64,000 nt of DNA from Cryptosporangium arvum DSM 44712. GTDB taxonomy: Bacteria > Actinomycetota > Actinomycetes > Mycobacteriales > Cryptosporangiaceae. Position 1 is the stretch's first letter. Each line of letters opens with the position of its first letter. Below the pieces are notes generated by a model. That model did no database searches. It was not told the origin of the DNA and worked only from the letters and a program-made list of their open reading frames with translations. Shown one piece after another: positions 1 to 54,066 of this stretch. The stretch spans positions 3,534,001 to 3,598,000 of the forward strand of contig NZ_KK073874.1 in NCBI RefSeq assembly GCF_000585375.1. The letters run 5' to 3'. The position numbers and the translations under genes were made by a program.

Positions 1-3000
1 GCCCTGGGCCCGCCACGCGGCCGGGACGCTAGCCCCGGCCGCCCCGGCCGCCCCGGCCGCCCCGGCCGACCTGGGCGTCGTCGGCGGCGGGAGCTGGCCG
101 CCGGACGGTGCTGCGGACGTGGACGCCGACGGTGTGTACGAGCGGTTCGCCCGCGACGGCCTGGTGTACGGCCCGGTGTTCCAGGGCCTGCGGCGGGCGT
201 GGCGCGGCAGCGGTGGCGAGGTGTACGCCGAGATCGAGCTTCCGGCCCAGCAGGCCGAGACCGCCGCCGCGTTCGGCGTCCACCCCGCGCTCCTCGACGC
301 CGTGCTGCACGCCGGCGTGTTCGTCGAAGGGCCGGCGGAGGGCGGTCTGCCGTTCACGTTCACCGGAGTCACTCTGCACGCGACGGGCGCCTCCGCGGTC
401 CGGGCACGACTCACGTCCACCGGCTCCGGCCTGCGCGTCGACGTTGTCGACGGAACCGGCGCGCCGGTACTGAGCATCGGCGAGATGGTGCTCCGGCCCC
501 CCGCTGCCGCACCGTTCCGCCACGGCACCGACGTGGTGTACGGCCTGGACTGGGCGCCGTCGCCCGTCGGGGCGGGGCCGGCTCCGGTGTGGGTGACCCA
601 CGGCGCCGAGACCGACGGTGCCCAGCTGGTCGTGCTTCCGGTGGTGACGCCGGAGGAGGAGTTGCCGGGCGCCGCGCACACGGCGGCGGTGGATGTCTGG
701 GAACACGTGCGGGAGTGGGTGGCGCGCCCGGACGGTGTGCCGCTGCTGGTGGTGACCTGCAACGCGGTGGGCGTCGAACCAGGCGACGTGGTTGATCTGG
801 CCGTGGCGCCGGTGTGGGGTCTGGTGCGGGCGGCGCAGGCGGAGCATCCGGGCCGGTTGCTGCTGGTGGACGTGGAGGACCTGGACGACCTTCCGTCCGT
901 GTTGCCGGGTGTGGTGGCGGTGCTGGCGAGCGGTGAGCCGCAGGCGGTGGTCCGCGACGGCATCGTCCGCGTTCCCCGCGTGACCACCGCCCGGGGACTG
1001 GTGGCCCCGGTCGCACCGGCCTGGCGGCTGACGATCGACGACCAGGGCACCTTCGACAACCTCCGCCTGACCGAGTACCCCGCGGCCACCGAGCCGCTCA
1101 CCGGCCAGGAGGTGCGGATCGCCGTACGCGCGGCCGGCGTCAACTTCCGGGACGTGCTGACCGCCCTCGGCATGTACCCCGGCGAACGCCAGGTGCTCGG
1201 CCAGGAAGGCGCCGGTGTCGTGGTCGAGACCGGCCCCGACGTCGAACACCTGCGTGTCGGCGACCGCGTGTTCGGCCTGGTGTCCGGCGGGTTCGGTCCG
1301 CTCGCTGTGTCCGCGGAGCCCTACCTGACCCGCACCCCGGACGACTGGGCCGACGAGGTCGCCGCGTCGGTGCCGATGGCGTTCCTCACCGCCCTGTACG
1401 GGCTGGTCGACCTCGCGGAGGTCCAGCCGGGCGACCGGGTGCTCGTGCACGCCGCCGCCGGTGGCGTCGGGATGGCCGCGGTGCAGTTGGCCCGGCATCT
1501 GGGTGCCGAGGTGTTCGCGACGGCGAGCGAGTCCAAGTGGGACACGTTGCGGTCGCTGGGCTTGGACGACGCGCACATCGCGTCGTCGCGGACGCTGGAG
1601 TTCGAGGAGCGTTTCCGCGGGATCGGCATCGACGTGGTGCTCAACTCCCTCAACGGCGAGTTCATCGACGCGTCGCTGCGGCTGCTCAACCCGGGCGGCC
1701 GGTTCGTCGAGATGGGTATGACCGAGCCGCGCTCGCCGGACGTCGTCTACCGGGCGTTCGACCTGATCGAGGCCGGGCCGGACCGGGCACGCGCGATGCT
1801 GGCCCGGCTGATGGACCTGTTCGCCGCCGGTGACCTGCGGCCGTTGCCGCTGGCCTGCTGGGACGTGCGCCACGCGGCCGAGGCGTTCCGGCACATGAGC
1901 CAGGCCCGGCACGTCGGCAAACTGGTGCTGCGGATCCCGCGGCAGTGGGATCCCGACGGCACCGTACTGGTCACCGGCGGCACCGGGGGCCTCGCCGGGT
2001 TGCTCGCCGAGCACCTGATCGGCACGTGGGGCATGCGCAGGCTGGTACTCGCCAGCCGCAGCGGCTCGGACGCGCCCGGCGCGGCGGAACTCGTGGAACG
2101 TCTGACCGCCGCCGGTGCGGACGCGCGAACCGTGGCCTGTGATGTCGCCGATCGGGACGCGGTGGAGCGGCTCGTCGCGGAGTGCCGTCCGTTGACCGCT
2201 GTGGTGCACGCCGCGGGTGTGCTGGACGACGCGGTCGTGACGTCATTGACGCCGGAGCGTCTGAGTGCGGTGTTACGCCCGAAGGTGGACGCTGCCTGGT
2301 GGTTGCACGAGGCGACGAAGGACGACGATCTCGCGGCGTTCGTGCTGTATTCGTCGGTGTCCGGGGTGCTGGGCGCGGCGGGGCAGGCGAACTACGCCGC
2401 GGCGAACACGTTCCTGGACGCGTTGGCGTACGCCCGGCCCGGCGCGATGTCGCTGGCCTGGGGACCGTGGGCGGCGGGCGTCGGCATGACCGGAACGCTG
2501 CGGGACGAGGACGTCGCCCGTCTGACCCGGTCCGGGATGCCTCCCCTCACGCCGGAGCGGGGACTGTCCCTGCTGGACGCGGCCACCCACCGCGCCCCGC
2601 AGCCGCTCGCGCTGCTGGCCCGGTTCAGCCCGGTCCCGCAGGTGCCACCGATCCTGCGCAACGTCCTGAGCGCGCCGCGCCGCATCGCGGCCGGCAACCA
2701 GACCACGAGCTCACTGCGGCAGCGTCTCGCCACTCTCCCGGCCGACGAGCAGCACACGACGCTCCTCGAGCTGGTCCGCACCGAGGCCGCGCTCGTGCTC
2801 GGCCACACCACGGCCGACCCGATCACCCCCGACCTGGAGTTCCGCCGGCTCGGGTTCGACTCGCTGACCGCCGTCGAACTGCGCAACCACCTCGGTACGG
2901 TCACCGGCCTGCCGCTGCCCGCGACCCTCGTTTTCGACTACCCCACCCCGCAGCGGCTCGCCGCCCACCTGGTCGGCGAGCTCGTCGAGGCGGTCGGCGG

Positions 3001-6000
3001 CACCACCGGCCCGGACTCGCATGTCGTCCACGTCACCGACGACCCGGTCGTGATCGTCGGCATGGCCTGCCGGTACCCCGGCGGTGTGGCCGGGCCCGAC
3101 GACCTGTGGCGGCTCGTGGTCGACGGCGGCGACGCGATCGCCGGGTTCCCGCTCGACCGCGGCTGGGACCTCGAGACGCTCGGCGGCGACGGCCAGGGCC
3201 GCAGCGCTACCGGCGCCGGCGGTTTCCTGTACGACGCCGCCGATTTCGACGCCGGGTTCTTCGGCATCTCGCCCCGCGAGGCCCTGGCGATGGACCCGCA
3301 GCAGCGGCTCGTGCTGGAGACCGCGTGGGAGGCGGTCGAGCAGGCCGGACTCGACCCGGTCGCGCTGCGCGACTCCCCGACCGGCGTGTTCCTCGGAAAC
3401 ATGTACAACGACTACGGCTACGTCCTGATGGCCACCCAGGAGGACGTGCACGGCCACGCCTCGACCGGCACCGCGTCCAGCGTGCTGTCCGGCCGTCTGT
3501 CCTATCTGCTCGGACTGGAGGGCCCGGCGGTCACCGTCGATACGGCGTGCTCGTCGTCGCTGGTCGCGCTGCACCTGGCGGTGCAGGCGCTGCGCGGCGG
3601 CGAGTGTGACCTGGCGCTGGCCGGTGGGGTGACGGTGATGTCCACCTCCGGGACGTTCGCGGGCTTCACCCGCCAGGGTGGGCTCGCCGCCGACGGCCGC
3701 TGCAAGTCGTTCTCGGACGCGGCGGACGGCGTCGGCTGGTCCGAGGGTGTCGGCATCCTCGTCGTGGAACGCCTTTCCGACGCCCGGCGCCTCGGCCACG
3801 ACGTGCTCGCCGTCGTCCGCGGCTCGGCCGTGAACCAGGACGGGGCGTCCAACGGGCTCACCGCGCCGAACGGACCGTCGCAGCAGCGGGTGATCCGCGC
3901 CGCGCTCGCCGCGGCCGGGCTCGACGCGTCTGACGTCGACGTCGTCGAGGGCCACGGCACGGGCACCGTGCTCGGTGACCCGATCGAGGCGCAGGCGCTG
4001 CTCGCGACGTACGGCCAGGACCGGCCCGACGACCGGCCGCTGCTGCTGGGCTCGATCAAGTCCAACCTCGGCCACACCCAGGCCGCCGCGGGAGCGGCCG
4101 GGGTGATCAAGATGATCCAGGCGATGCGCCACGGGTTGGTGCCCCGCAGCCTGCACCTGGACGAACCGTCGTCGCACGTGGACTGGGAGTCGGGTGCGAT
4201 TCGCCTGCTCACCGAGACCGCCGGCTGGCCCGGTGTCGACCGGCCGTGGCGGGCCGGTGTGTCGTCGTTCGGGATCAGCGGCACGAACGCCCACGTCATC
4301 CTCGAACAGGCCCCGGCCGCTGAACCGGCCCCGGCGCCGGACGCGCTGGTGCCGTGGGTGGTCTCGGCGAAGTCCGCGCCGGCGCTGGAGGAGCAGGTGG
4401 CACGCCTGCGCGACGTGACCGGTCACCGCTACGTCGACGTGGGCTTCTCGCTCACCCGGCGCTCGCTCTTCGACCACCGCGCCGTGCTGCTCGCCGACCC
4501 GGTCACCGGCGACGTCACCACGGCCTCCACCGGCTCCGGACGGGGGAGCACCGACGTCGGTGTGGTGTTCACCGGTCAGGGTTCGCAGCGCCTGGGCATG
4601 GGACGGGAGCTGTACGAACGGTTCCCGGTTTTCGCGGACGCGCTGGACGAGGTGCTGGCGGGGTTGCCCGGTGAGGTTCGGGCCGTGATGTGGGGCGACG
4701 ACACGGGCGCGCTGGCGCTGACCGGGTTCGCGCAGCCCGCGTTGTTCGCGGTCGAGGTGGCGCTGTGGCGGCTGCTCGAGTCGTTCGGCGTCCGGGCCGC
4801 GGTCGTGGGCGGGCATTCGATCGGCGAGATCACGGCCGCGCACGTCGCCGGCGTGCTGGCGCTGCCGGACGCGTGCGTGCTGGTCGCGGCGCGCGCGGGC
4901 CTGATGCAGGCGCTTCCGGCCGGTGGGGTGATGGCCGCGGTGCGGGTCAGCGCCGACGTCGTGGAGCCGCTGCTCACCGAGGGTGTGTCGATCGCTGCGG
5001 TGAACACACCGGGGTCGGTGGTGCTCTCGGGGGAGCGGGCCGCGGTGGAGCGCCTGATCGACGTGCTCGGGGCGAAGAGCACGTCGTTGAGCGTGTCGCA
5101 CGCGTTCCACTCGGCGCTGATGGACCCGATGCTGGAGCCGTTCACGGCCGCGGCCGCCGGGCTCGCGGTGCACGCACCGCGTATTCCGCTGGTGTCGGGC
5201 GTGACGGGTGGCCTCGTCGAGGAGGCGCCGGAGCCCGGCTACTGGGCGGCGCAGGTGCGGGAGCCGGTGCGGTTCGCCGACGTGGTCGAGACGATGCGCG
5301 GGGCCGGCGTCGGGGCGATTCTGGAGGTGGGCCCGGACGGCGTGCTGACCGCGCTGGCCGCGGACTGCCTGACCGGCCCGGACGCTCCGGCGCCGATCGC
5401 GACGCTGCGCAAGGACCGCGGTGAGGAGGTCGGCCTGTACCTGGGGCTGGCCGGACTGCACGTGCGGGGCATCGACGTCGACTGGAGCACGGCGTACGCC
5501 GACCGGCGGCCCCGGCGCGTGGGCGTGCCGACGTATCCGTTCCAGCACGAGCGGTTCTGGCCCGCGATGAGGATGCGACCGGTGGACGCCGCCGGACTGG
5601 GTCAGGGCATGGCCGACCACCCGATCCTGTCGGCGGTCGTCGACCTGGCCGGCGACGAGGGCGCGGTGCTGACCGGCGTCGTGTCGCTCGGGACCCACCC
5701 GTGGCTGGCCGACCACCGCATCGGCGGAACGGTCATGGTGCCCGGTACCGCGATGCTGGAACTGGCCGTCCGCGCCGGTGACCAGGCCGGATACCCGCAG
5801 GTCGACGAGCTGACGCTGCTCGCGCCGCTCGTGCTGGAGGGCGCTCGGGCGGTACAGATCCAGGTGCGGGTGACCGGCACCGACGTCAGCATCCACTCCC
5901 GCCCGGCCGGCGAGAACGACCAGCCCTGGAGCCAGCACGCCGCCGGCCACCTGGCCGCGGCGGCGAGCCCCCCGTCTCCCGACGACGTCCGGCCACCGGA

Positions 6001-8920
6001 GGACGCGTCCGAGGTGGACGTCGACCGGGCATACGAACGGTTCGCCGGCGACGGACTCGCGTACGGCCCGGTCTTCTCCGGCCTGCGGCGGGCCTGGCGC
6101 GCCCGCAACGGCGACGTGTACGCCGAGATCGTCCTCCCGCCCGAGCAGACCGACGTCGCCGCCGCGTTCGGCATCCACCCCGCGCTTCTCGACGCGGTGC
6201 TGCACGCCGGTGCGTTCCTCGTCGACGACGAGGGGCAGCCGATGGCCAGTGGCCTGCCGTTCGTGTTCTCCGGCGTGAGCCTGCACGCGGCCGGCGCCGC
6301 GACCGTCCGGGCGAAACTGGAGGTGACCGGCACCGGGCTGCGGGTCTCCGCCGTCGACATCGCCGGTGCACCGGTCGTCACGATCGACCGGGTCGTGCTG
6401 CGGAATCCGTCGGCCGCCCCGGCCGGTGCCTCCGCCGCCGTGGTCTACGGGCTCGACTGGACCCTCGCCGACGTGGCGGCGACCGGCCTGCAAGGCCCGC
6501 GCTGGACGGTGCTCGGCGCCGACCGGCTGGGTCTGATCGGGGCGTCGGCGGTGGTGGCCGCGTCCCCGGCCGACGTGGCCGACACCGAGCTGGTGGTGCT
6601 GCCGGTCGGCGGCGCCCACGGCGACGACGTACCGGGCGCCGCGCACACGACCGTCCTCGACGTCCTCGCGACGCTGCGCGACTGGTTGTCGCACCCGCAC
6701 CTGGCCGCGGTGCCGCTGCTGGTGGTCACCAGCGGCGCGGTCGGCGTGGATCCGGCCGACGCGGTCGACCCGGTGTTCGCGCCGGTGTGGGGGCTGGTCC
6801 GGGCCGCCCAGGCCGAGTACCCCGGCCGGTTCCTGCTCGCCGACGTCGACCGTCCGGAGGTCTTCGAGAAGGTGCTGCCGTCGCTCGCGACCGTGCTCGC
6901 CACCGGCGAGCCCCAGGGCGCCGTGCGCGGCGGCGAGGTGCGCACCGCGCGTCTGGCCTCGCTGCCGCCGGTCGAGCGGGTCGGCACTCCCTGGGACCCG
7001 GACGGCACCGTGCTCATCACCGGCGGCACCGGTGGCCTCGGTGCGGTGCTCGCCGAGCACCTGGTGTCGGCGTGGGGGATGCGGCGGCTGGTGCTGGCCG
7101 GCCGGCGCGGCCCGGACGCTCCCGGCGCTGCCGAGCTCGTCGACCGGCTGACCAGCGCCGGAGCCGACGTGCGGGTGGTCTCCTGCGACGTCACCGACCG
7201 CGCCGCCGTCGAGCGGCTGGTCGCCGACGCCCGCCCGCTCACAGCGGTCGTGCACACGGCCGGCGTCATCGACGACGGGGTTCTCACGTCGCTGACCCCG
7301 GAGCGGGTCGCGGCGGTGCTGCGGCCGAAGGTCGACGCGGCCTGGTGGCTGCACGAGACCACCGCGGGCGACGACCTCGCCGGGTTTGTCCTGTACTCCT
7401 CGGCGTCGGGAGTGTTCGGCACGCCGGGACAGGCCAACTACGCGGCGGCCAACAGCTTCCTCGACGCGCTCGCGGCCCACCGGCGCGCCCAGGGGCAGCC
7501 CGCGACGTCGCTCGCCTGGGGGCCGTGGATCGGCACCGCGGGCATGACCAGCACGCTCAGCGAGACGGCGATCGCCCGGCTCACCCGGTCGGGCATGCCG
7601 CCCCTCACCGTCGAACAGGGATTGGCGTTGTTCGACGCCGCCCTGGCCAGCGACCGGTCGCTGGCCGTGCTCGCCCGGATCAACACCGCCGCGGCCGCGC
7701 GGCAGCCCGGGCCGCTGCCGCCGGTGCTGCGCGGCCTCGTCCCGGCCGTGCGGAGGGCCGCGGCCACCGGTGGCTCCGGCGCCGCCGACCTGCGTCAGCG
7801 GCTCGCCCAGCTGCCGGAGACCGAGCGGCGGCAACTGCTGGCCACCGTTCTCCTGGAGAGCGTCGCCGGTCAGCTCGGTCACGGCGACGCCGGTGCGGTC
7901 GACCCGGAGCGGGACTTCTTCGACCTCGGCTTCGACTCGCTGATCGCGGTCGAGCTCGCCAACCAGCTCACCCAGCTGGTCGGCATCCGGGTGTCGTCGT
8001 CGACGGTGTTCGACCACAACACCCCGGCGCAGCTGACCACCTGGCTGTACGAACAGGTGGAGACGCAGCAGTCGGTAAACGGTGGGCTGGCGCCGGCGGC
8101 GGTGGACCCGGACGACACCCTGAGCGGCCTGTTCTACAACGCGGTCACCGCGGGCAAGACCCGGGAGGGCATGAAGATGCTTCTCGCGGTCGCCGCCGCC
8201 CGGCCCATGTTCGACTCCCCGGCCGAACTGCCCGAGCTGCCGATGCCGGTGCCGCTCACGACGGGGCCGCGCGGGCCGAAGATCATCTGCGTGTCCGCGC
8301 CCGGCGCCGGCGAGGGCATCCACCAGTACACGCGGTTCGCGTCGCACTTCAAGGACCGCCGCGACGTCTCGGCGCTGTCGCTGATCGGGTTCGGCACCGG
8401 TGAGCCGCTGCCGTCCACCGGTAAGGCGGCGGCGCGGGTCATCGCCGAGAGCGCGCTGCACGACAGCGACGGGGAGCCGTTCGTGCTGCTCGGCCACTCC
8501 TCCGGCGGCACGCTCGCCTACCTGGCGGCCGGTGTGCTGGAGGAGACGTGGGGCGTCAAGCCGGAGGCGATCATCCTGCTGGACACCCTCAGCATCCGGT
8601 ACGGGCTCGGTGAGGACATCGACTTCGACCCGGTGCTCGGCGCCTACCTGGAAGGAATCAAGTCGGTGGCGCTCAACACCGCCCGACTCTCGGCGATGGC
8701 CCACTGGTTCTGGCAGATGATGGCGGTCGACGTGCCGCCGCCGACCGCGCCTACGCTGCTGATCCGCTGCCCGGGATCGGCCGCGACCGTGGCACCGGTC
8801 CCGGCCGACGCTACCCGCCTGATCGACGCCAGCCACAGCTCGATCGTCCGCGAGGACGCCGGGGTGACGGTCGGTCTCATCGAGGAGTGGCTGACCAGCT
8901 CACTGCCGATCGACGCCTGA
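1..8920 (+). CDS. Terminal modular type I PKS with thioesterase (5' partial)
   Basis: The reading frame is open from base 2 with no stop upstream, so the gene begins left of the window; GTG codons such as the one at 119 lie inside the DH domain and are not the start. Visible domain order: C-terminal part of a DH, ER, KR, ACP, then KS, AT, DH, KR, ACP and a C-terminal TE. The product is a cytoplasmic megasynthase that performs the last two elongations and releases the chain, probably as a macrolactone. KS Cys is at 3548, AT is the malonyl type (GHSIG near 4811, HAFH near 5099), and the TE has GHSSG with Ser at 8498. A rare TTA leucine codon sits in frame at 2273. It converges on the glycosyltransferase gene, with only 47 bases between stop codons. 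Function is certain as PKS; the number of upstream modules is unknown. Confidence 0.97.
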   Translation, partial: PWARHAAGTLAPAAPAAPAAPADLGVVGGGSWPPDGAADVDADGVYERFARDGLVYGPVFQGLRRAWRGSGGEVYAEIELPAQQAETAAAFGVHPALLDAVLHAGVFVEGPAEGGLPFTFTGVTLHATGASAVRARLTSTGSGLRVDVVDGTGAPVLSIGEMVLRPPAAAPFRHGTDVVYGLDWAPSPVGAGPAPVWVTHGAETDGAQLVVLPVVTPEEELPGAAHTAAVDVWEHVREWVARPDGVPLLVVTCNAVGVEPGDVVDLAVAPVWGLVRAAQAEHPGRLLLVDVEDLDDLPSVLPGVVAVLASGEPQAVVRDGIVRVPRVTTARGLVAPVAPAWRLTIDDQGTFDNLRLTEYPAATEPLTGQEVRIAVRAAGVNFRDVLTALGMYPGERQVLGQEGAGVVVETGPDVEHLRVGDRVFGLVSGGFGPLAVSAEPYLTRTPDDWADEVAASVPMAFLTALYGLVDLAEVQPGDRVLVHAAAGGVGMAAVQLARHLGAEVFATASESKWDTLRSLGLDDAHIASSRTLEFEERFRGIGIDVVLNSLNGEFIDASLRLLNPGGRFVEMGMTEPRSPDVVYRAFDLIEAGPDRARAMLARLMDLFAAGDLRPLPLACWDVRHAAEAFRHMSQARHVGKLVLRIPRQWDPDGTVLVTGGTGGLAGLLAEHLIGTWGMRRLVLASRSGSDAPGAAELVERLTAAGADARTVACDVADRDAVERLVAECRPLTAVVHAAGVLDDAVVTSLTPERLSAVLRPKVDAAWWLHEATKDDDLAAFVLYSSVSGVLGAAGQANYAAANTFLDALAYARPGAMSLAWGPWAAGVGMTGTLRDEDVARLTRSGMPPLTPERGLSLLDAATHRAPQPLALLARFSPVPQVPPILRNVLSAPRRIAAGNQTTSSLRQRLATLPADEQHTTLLELVRTEAALVLGHTTADPITPDLEFRRLGFDSLTAVELRNHLGTVTGLPLPATLVFDYPTPQRLAAHLVGELVEAVGGTTGPDSHVVHVTDDPVVIVGMACRYPGGVAGPDDLWRLVVDGGDAIAGFPLDRGWDLETLGGDGQGRSATGAGGFLYDAADFDAGFFGISPREALAMDPQQRLVLETAWEAVEQAGLDPVALRDSPTGVFLGNMYNDYGYVLMATQEDVHGHASTGTASSVLSGRLSYLLGLEGPAVTVDTACSSSLVALHLAVQALRGGECDLALAGGVTVMSTSGTFAGFTRQGGLAADGRCKSFSDAADGVGWSEGVGILVVERLSDARRLGHDVLAVVRGSAVNQDGASNGLTAPNGPSQQRVIRAALAAAGLDASDVDVVEGHGTGTVLGDPIEAQALLATYGQDRPDDRPLLLGSIKSNLGHTQAAAGAAGVIKMIQAMRHGLVPRSLHLDEPSSHVDWESGAIRLLTETAGWPGVDRPWRAGVSSFGISGTNAHVILEQAPAAEPAPAPDALVPWVVSAKSAPALEEQVARLRDVTGHRYVDVGFSLTRRSLFDHRAVLLADPVTGDVTTASTGSGRGSTDVGVVFTGQGSQRLGMGRELYERFPVFADALDEVLAGLPGEVRAVMWGDDTGALALTGFAQPALFAVEVALWRLLESFGVRAAVVGGHSIGEITAAHVAGVLALPDACVLVAARAGLMQALPAGGVMAAVRVSADVVEPLLTEGVSIAAVNTPGSVVLSGERAAVERLIDVLGAKSTSLSVSHAFHSALMDPMLEPFTAAAAGLAVHAPRIPLVSGVTGGLVEEAPEPGYWAAQVREPVRFADVVETMRGAGVGAILEVGPDGVLTALAADCLTGPDAPAPIATLRKDRGEEVGLYLGLAGLHVRGIDVDWSTAYADRRPRRVGVPTYPFQHERFWPAMRMRPVDAAGLGQGMADHPILSAVVDLAGDEGAVLTGVVSLGTHPWLADHRIGGTVMVPGTAMLELAVRAGDQAGYPQVDELTLLAPLVLEGARAVQIQVRVTGTDVSIHSRPAGENDQPWSQHAAGHLAAAASPPSPDDVRPPEDASEVDVDRAYERFAGDGLAYGPVFSGLRRAWRARNGDVYAEIVLPPEQTDVAAAFGIHPALLDAVLHAGAFLVDDEGQPMASGLPFVFSGVSLHAAGAATVRAKLEVTGTGLRVSAVDIAGAPVVTIDRVVLRNPSAAPAGASAAVVYGLDWTLADVAATGLQGPRWTVLGADRLGLIGASAVVAASPADVADTELVVLPVGGAHGDDVPGAAHTTVLDVLATLRDWLSHPHLAAVPLLVVTSGAVGVDPADAVDPVFAPVWGLVRAAQAEYPGRFLLADVDRPEVFEKVLPSLATVLATGEPQGAVRGGEVRTARLASLPPVERVGTPWDPDGTVLITGGTGGLGAVLAEHLVSAWGMRRLVLAGRRGPDAPGAAELVDRLTSAGADVRVVSCDVTDRAAVERLVADARPLTAVVHTAGVIDDGVLTSLTPERVAAVLRPKVDAAWWLHETTAGDDLAGFVLYSSASGVFGTPGQANYAAANSFLDALAAHRRAQGQPATSLAWGPWIGTAGMTSTLSETAIARLTRSGMPPLTVEQGLALFDAALASDRSLAVLARINTAAAARQPGPLPPVLRGLVPAVRRAAATGGSGAADLRQRLAQLPETERRQLLATVLLESVAGQLGHGDAGAVDPERDFFDLGFDSLIAVELANQLTQLVGIRVSSSTVFDHNTPAQLTTWLYEQVETQQSVNGGLAPAAVDPDDTLSGLFYNAVTAGKTREGMKMLLAVAAARPMFDSPAELPELPMPVPLTTGPRGPKIICVSAPGAGEGIHQYTRFASHFKDRRDVSALSLIGFGTGEPLPSTGKAAARVIAESALHDSDGEPFVLLGHSSGGTLAYLAAGVLEETWGVKPEAIILLDTLSIRYGLGEDIDFDPVLGAYLEGIKSVALNTARLSAMAHWFWQMMAVDVPPPTAPTLLIRCPGSAATVAPVPADATRLIDASHSSIVREDAGVTVGLIEEWLTSSLPIDA
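2..3037 (+). other. Penultimate PKS module, partial: DH(C-term)-ER-KR-ACP
   Basis: The window opens within a DH. The YGPVF motif and the catalytic Asp of HPALLD (codon at 296) are visible; the DH His is outside. The ER (about 1040-1940) has the NADPH-binding [12 protein letters not shown] run and the LGMYPG segment, whose Tyr is linked in the literature to a 2S branch when the extender is methylmalonate. The KR (about 1950-2680) has LDD, Ser, Tyr and Asn intact, so it is B-type and active. ACP GFDSL has its phosphopantetheine Ser at 2861. A full DH-ER-KR loop predicts a fully reduced methylene. The AT is outside the window, so the extender is unknown. Confidence 0.93.
32..67 (+). repeat. Nine-base tandem repeat inside DH
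   Basis: Four perfect copies of GCCCCGGCC encode an Ala-Pro-Ala run in a surface loop of the DH, between the conserved first half and the YGPVF region. Confidence 0.85.
3038..8100 (+). other. Last PKS module: KS-AT(malonyl)-DH-KR-ACP
   Basis: KS has Cys at 3548. AT shows FTGQGSQ, GHSIG (Ser 4817) and HAFH, the malonyl signature. DH has a canonical HxxxGxxxxP (His codon 5714, Gly and Pro in place) and Asp at 6191. KR carries IDD in place of LDD, PGQANY and intact Ser/Tyr (Tyr about 7439), most consistent with B-type. ACP GFDSL Ser is at 7937. Predicted output is an alpha,beta-unsaturated thioester without an alpha branch, so the released lactone would be a 2-enoate. Confidence 0.93.
8150..8917 (+). 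other. Thioesterase domain (chain release)
   Basis: An alpha/beta-hydrolase TE is fused to the end of the PKS. The nucleophile elbow is GHSSG (Ser codon 8498); the Asp of LLDTLS (8582) and His of DASHSS (8834) complete the triad as in DEBS-type TEs. These macrocyclise or hydrolyse the finished ACP-bound chain. The Asp sits directly after the strand that follows the nucleophile elbow, as in macrolactone-forming TEs. Confidence 0.93.
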
Positions 8921-8968
8921 AGCACACGGAAGCGCCCGGCCCCGCGGGGCCGGGCGCTTCCGTGTGCT
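8921..8968. terminator. Bidirectional hairpin terminator, perfect palindrome
   Basis: The 48 bases form a perfect palindrome with no loop mismatch, centred between 8944 and 8945 and very GC-rich in the middle. It starts on the base after the PKS stop codon and overlaps by one base the stop codon of the convergent glycosyltransferase. No T-run follows, which is normal for high-GC actinobacterial terminators. The position and symmetry make a shared terminator for both genes the most likely role. Confidence 0.85.
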
Positions 8969-10341
8969 CAGCGGGTGGACAGTTGCGGCAGGGCCTGGAG
9001 GAGGTCGGCGGCCGTGGCGCGGCCACCGGCCGCGTGCAGCCGCGCACCGAGCCGCTGCGCCCGGTCGCGGAAGCCGAGGTCGTCCAGGACGCGCGTGAGC
9101 TTGTCGACGACGTCGTCCGGGTCGACCCGGTCGGGGTGGTCCAGGGTCAGGCTGATGCCGAGATCCTGGCCGCGGATCGCCTCGTCGTAACAGTCCACCC
9201 AGAGCGGCCGGGCAACCTGCGGCTTGCCGAAGTAGACACCCTCGTGGAATCCGTTGCTCCCGGCATGGGTGAAGAAGAGCCGCACGTTCGGGTGGGCCAG
9301 CACGTCCAGTTGCGACGGTAACCAGCTCTCGACGCGCAGGTTCGGCGGCAGCTCCTCCGGCAGCCACTCGCGCTGCTCCGGCGGCAACCTCCACAGCAGG
9401 TGGTGACGGCCGTCGAGCCGGTGGGCCACCTCCACCATCGCGTGGACCTCGTCGGGTGTGAACCGCGTGATCGTGCCGAAGGCCAGGTAGACGATCGACG
9501 GGTGCGCGTCGAGCCAGGCCGACAGGTCGTCGTCGCCGGAGGTCTGGGGGAGCGGCGGCACGACCGTACCGACCATCTTCATCTTCTCCGGGATCCGCAG
9601 CGGATAGTCCAGCTCCGGGATCGAGTAGCACAGCACCATCTCCGCGCGAGCGATGATGTCGCTGGTGCCGTCGGCGATTCCGAGCTCCTTGCGCACCGCG
9701 GCGTCCTCGGCGACCCGCGCGCGGATCGCCGGCGACACACCCATCGCGGCGTTGCGGAACTTGAAGAGCAGGTTCACGGCCCTCTGCTTCGGCGTCATCA
9801 CGAACGGCAGGCCCGAGTGCGGCACCGGAAAGCCCCGCGACGCGTGCCCCTTCACGAACGGGATGTGCGGCGCGAGCAGCGTGCTGGGCAGGAACGGGGT
9901 GCTCACGACAAACGGGATGCCATGCGTGATCGCGACCTCGCGGCCGAACTGACACAGGCTCTCGACGACGATCAGCGCGGGCCGCACCCGCCGCACGATC
10001 TCTTCCAGCCGCCGGTACTTCTCGACGCGCAGCCGCGGGACGAACGTCTTCTCGACGACAGCGCGGTGCGCGCCGAACCGGGAGCCCTGGGTCACCTTGC
10101 GGTAGGTCTCGTCGTCCCACGTCTGCGCCGACAGCTCGGGGACGACGTCGCCCAACGACGCGAACTCGACCGGTGTCTCCACCTTCAGCGCGGCGACGTC
10201 GTCGGCGCGGATGTCGTCGGTGGCGAACCACAGATCGTCCACGCCGCGCCGGGAGAGTTCCTCCGCCAGCACGAACAGCGGATTGATCAAGCCGGCCTCG
10301 GGATAGCTGACGAACAGGATCGGTCGCCGGGCTGAGCCCAT
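8968..10341 (-). CDS. GT-B fold glycosyltransferase (GT1, macrolide type)
   Basis: Predicted soluble 457-residue enzyme that would transfer an NDP-activated deoxysugar to the macrolactone. The N-terminal Rossmann domain starts with RPILFVSYPEAG; the donor-binding C-terminal domain has THAGSNGFHEG (His at residue 359) and GKPQ..PLWVD, the usual nucleotide-sugar signature of family GT1. The ATG at 10341 is chosen because a GAAGGG ribosome site lies 7 bases upstream; an in-frame GTG at 10380 lacks one and would add 13 residues. Odd points: the place where most GT1 enzymes carry the catalytic His after Gly reads GLINP, and one rare TTA codon lies at 9319-9321. The start of the protein, including the DLWFATD block, recalls polyene macrolide mycosaminyltransferases, but that is from memory. 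Sugar and attachment site are unknown. Confidence 0.93.
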   Translation of the reverse strand: MGSARRPILFVSYPEAGLINPLFVLAEELSRRGVDDLWFATDDIRADDVAALKVETPVEFASLGDVVPELSAQTWDDETYRKVTQGSRFGAHRAVVEKTFVPRLRVEKYRRLEEIVRRVRPALIVVESLCQFGREVAITHGIPFVVSTPFLPSTLLAPHIPFVKGHASRGFPVPHSGLPFVMTPKQRAVNLLFKFRNAAMGVSPAIRARVAEDAAVRKELGIADGTSDIIARAEMVLCYSIPELDYPLRIPEKMKMVGTVVPPLPQTSGDDDLSAWLDAHPSIVYLAFGTITRFTPDEVHAMVEVAHRLDGRHHLLWRLPPEQREWLPEELPPNLRVESWLPSQLDVLAHPNVRLFFTHAGSNGFHEGVYFGKPQVARPLWVDCYDEAIRGQDLGISLTLDHPDRVDPDDVVDKLTRVLDDLGFRDRAQRLGARLHAAGGRATAADLLQALPQLSTR

Positions 10342-10348
10342 CTCAACA

Positions 10349-10354
10349 CCCTTC
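10349..10354 (-). promoter_or_regulatory. Ribosome binding site of the glycosyltransferase
   Basis: On the minus strand GAAGGG lies 7 bases before the ATG at 10341. It decides the start in favour of this ATG over the upstream GTG at 10380, which has no such element. Confidence 0.75.
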
Positions 10355-10400
10355 GCCGGGTCGGGGATCTCGGCCCCCACGCTGGCACGGACAGGTGCTG

Positions 10401-10450
10401 GAAAACCCCAGAGTCACGCCGGAGAGCGGCGCCCGTTTCTGGGGGTTTTC
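10401..10450. promoter_or_regulatory. Imperfect inverted repeat, candidate operator
   Basis: Left arm GAAAACCCCAGA (10401-10412) is matched by TCTGGGGGTTTTC (10438-10450), identical after inversion except for one extra G, with a 25-base spacer. The A/T runs stand out in this GC-rich DNA. Location in the middle of a divergent promoter region suggests a regulator binding site; a hairpin in the leader RNA is the alternative. Confidence 0.5.
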
Positions 10451-10510
10451 GGGGTGGCCGCTACCCAGACTGTGCGCGGACGTGTCGAAGATCGGCGCGA
10501 CCTGGTCACT

Positions 10511-10515
10511 AGGAG
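10511..10515 (+). promoter_or_regulatory. Ribosome binding site of the giant PKS gene
   Basis: AGGAG lies 6 bases before the GTG at 10522. The protein then runs straight into a KS with no room for a docking coiled coil, as expected for a loading-module protein. Confidence 0.85.
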
Positions 10516-10521
10516 CCGCGC

Positions 10522-54048
<43,527 letters not shown>

Positions 54049-54056
54049 TGCAGCCT

Positions 54057-54060
54057 GGAG
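54057..54060 (+). promoter_or_regulatory. Ribosome binding site of the downstream PKS gene
   Basis: GGAG sits 6 bases before the ATG at 54067, inside the 18-base gap that follows the TGA of the giant gene. The gap has no room for a promoter, so the two genes should be one transcript. Confidence 0.85.
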
Positions 54061-54066
54061 AGCGCG

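Larger units (their letters stand above)
10342..10521. promoter_or_regulatory. Divergent promoter region between glycosyltransferase and loading PKS
   Basis: A 180-base gap between two divergent genes must hold the promoters for both, including the one that drives the 43.5-kb PKS gene and the gene behind it. It contains an imperfect inverted repeat (10401-10412 with 10438-10450). I could not recognise convincing -35/-10 hexamers on either strand. Confidence 0.7.

Noticed and set aside
119-121. GTG at 119 as start of the first PKS gene
   Set aside because: The frame continues upstream to the edge and the codon lies within a DH domain, so the gene is truncated by the window.
2711-8836. Very long antisense open frame (about 2,000 codons) opposite the TE-bearing PKS
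   Set aside because: High third-position GC creates long mirror frames; the translation is low-complexity Arg/Gly/His-rich, has no domain, and the sense strand has unbroken PKS motifs. The same applies to antisense frames at 29896-33840, 34510-39597 and 39661-42864.
10342-10380. N-terminal extension of the glycosyltransferase from GTG 10380
   Set aside because: No ribosome site precedes it and the added residues have no counterpart in the fold, whereas ATG 10341 has GAAGGG at good spacing.
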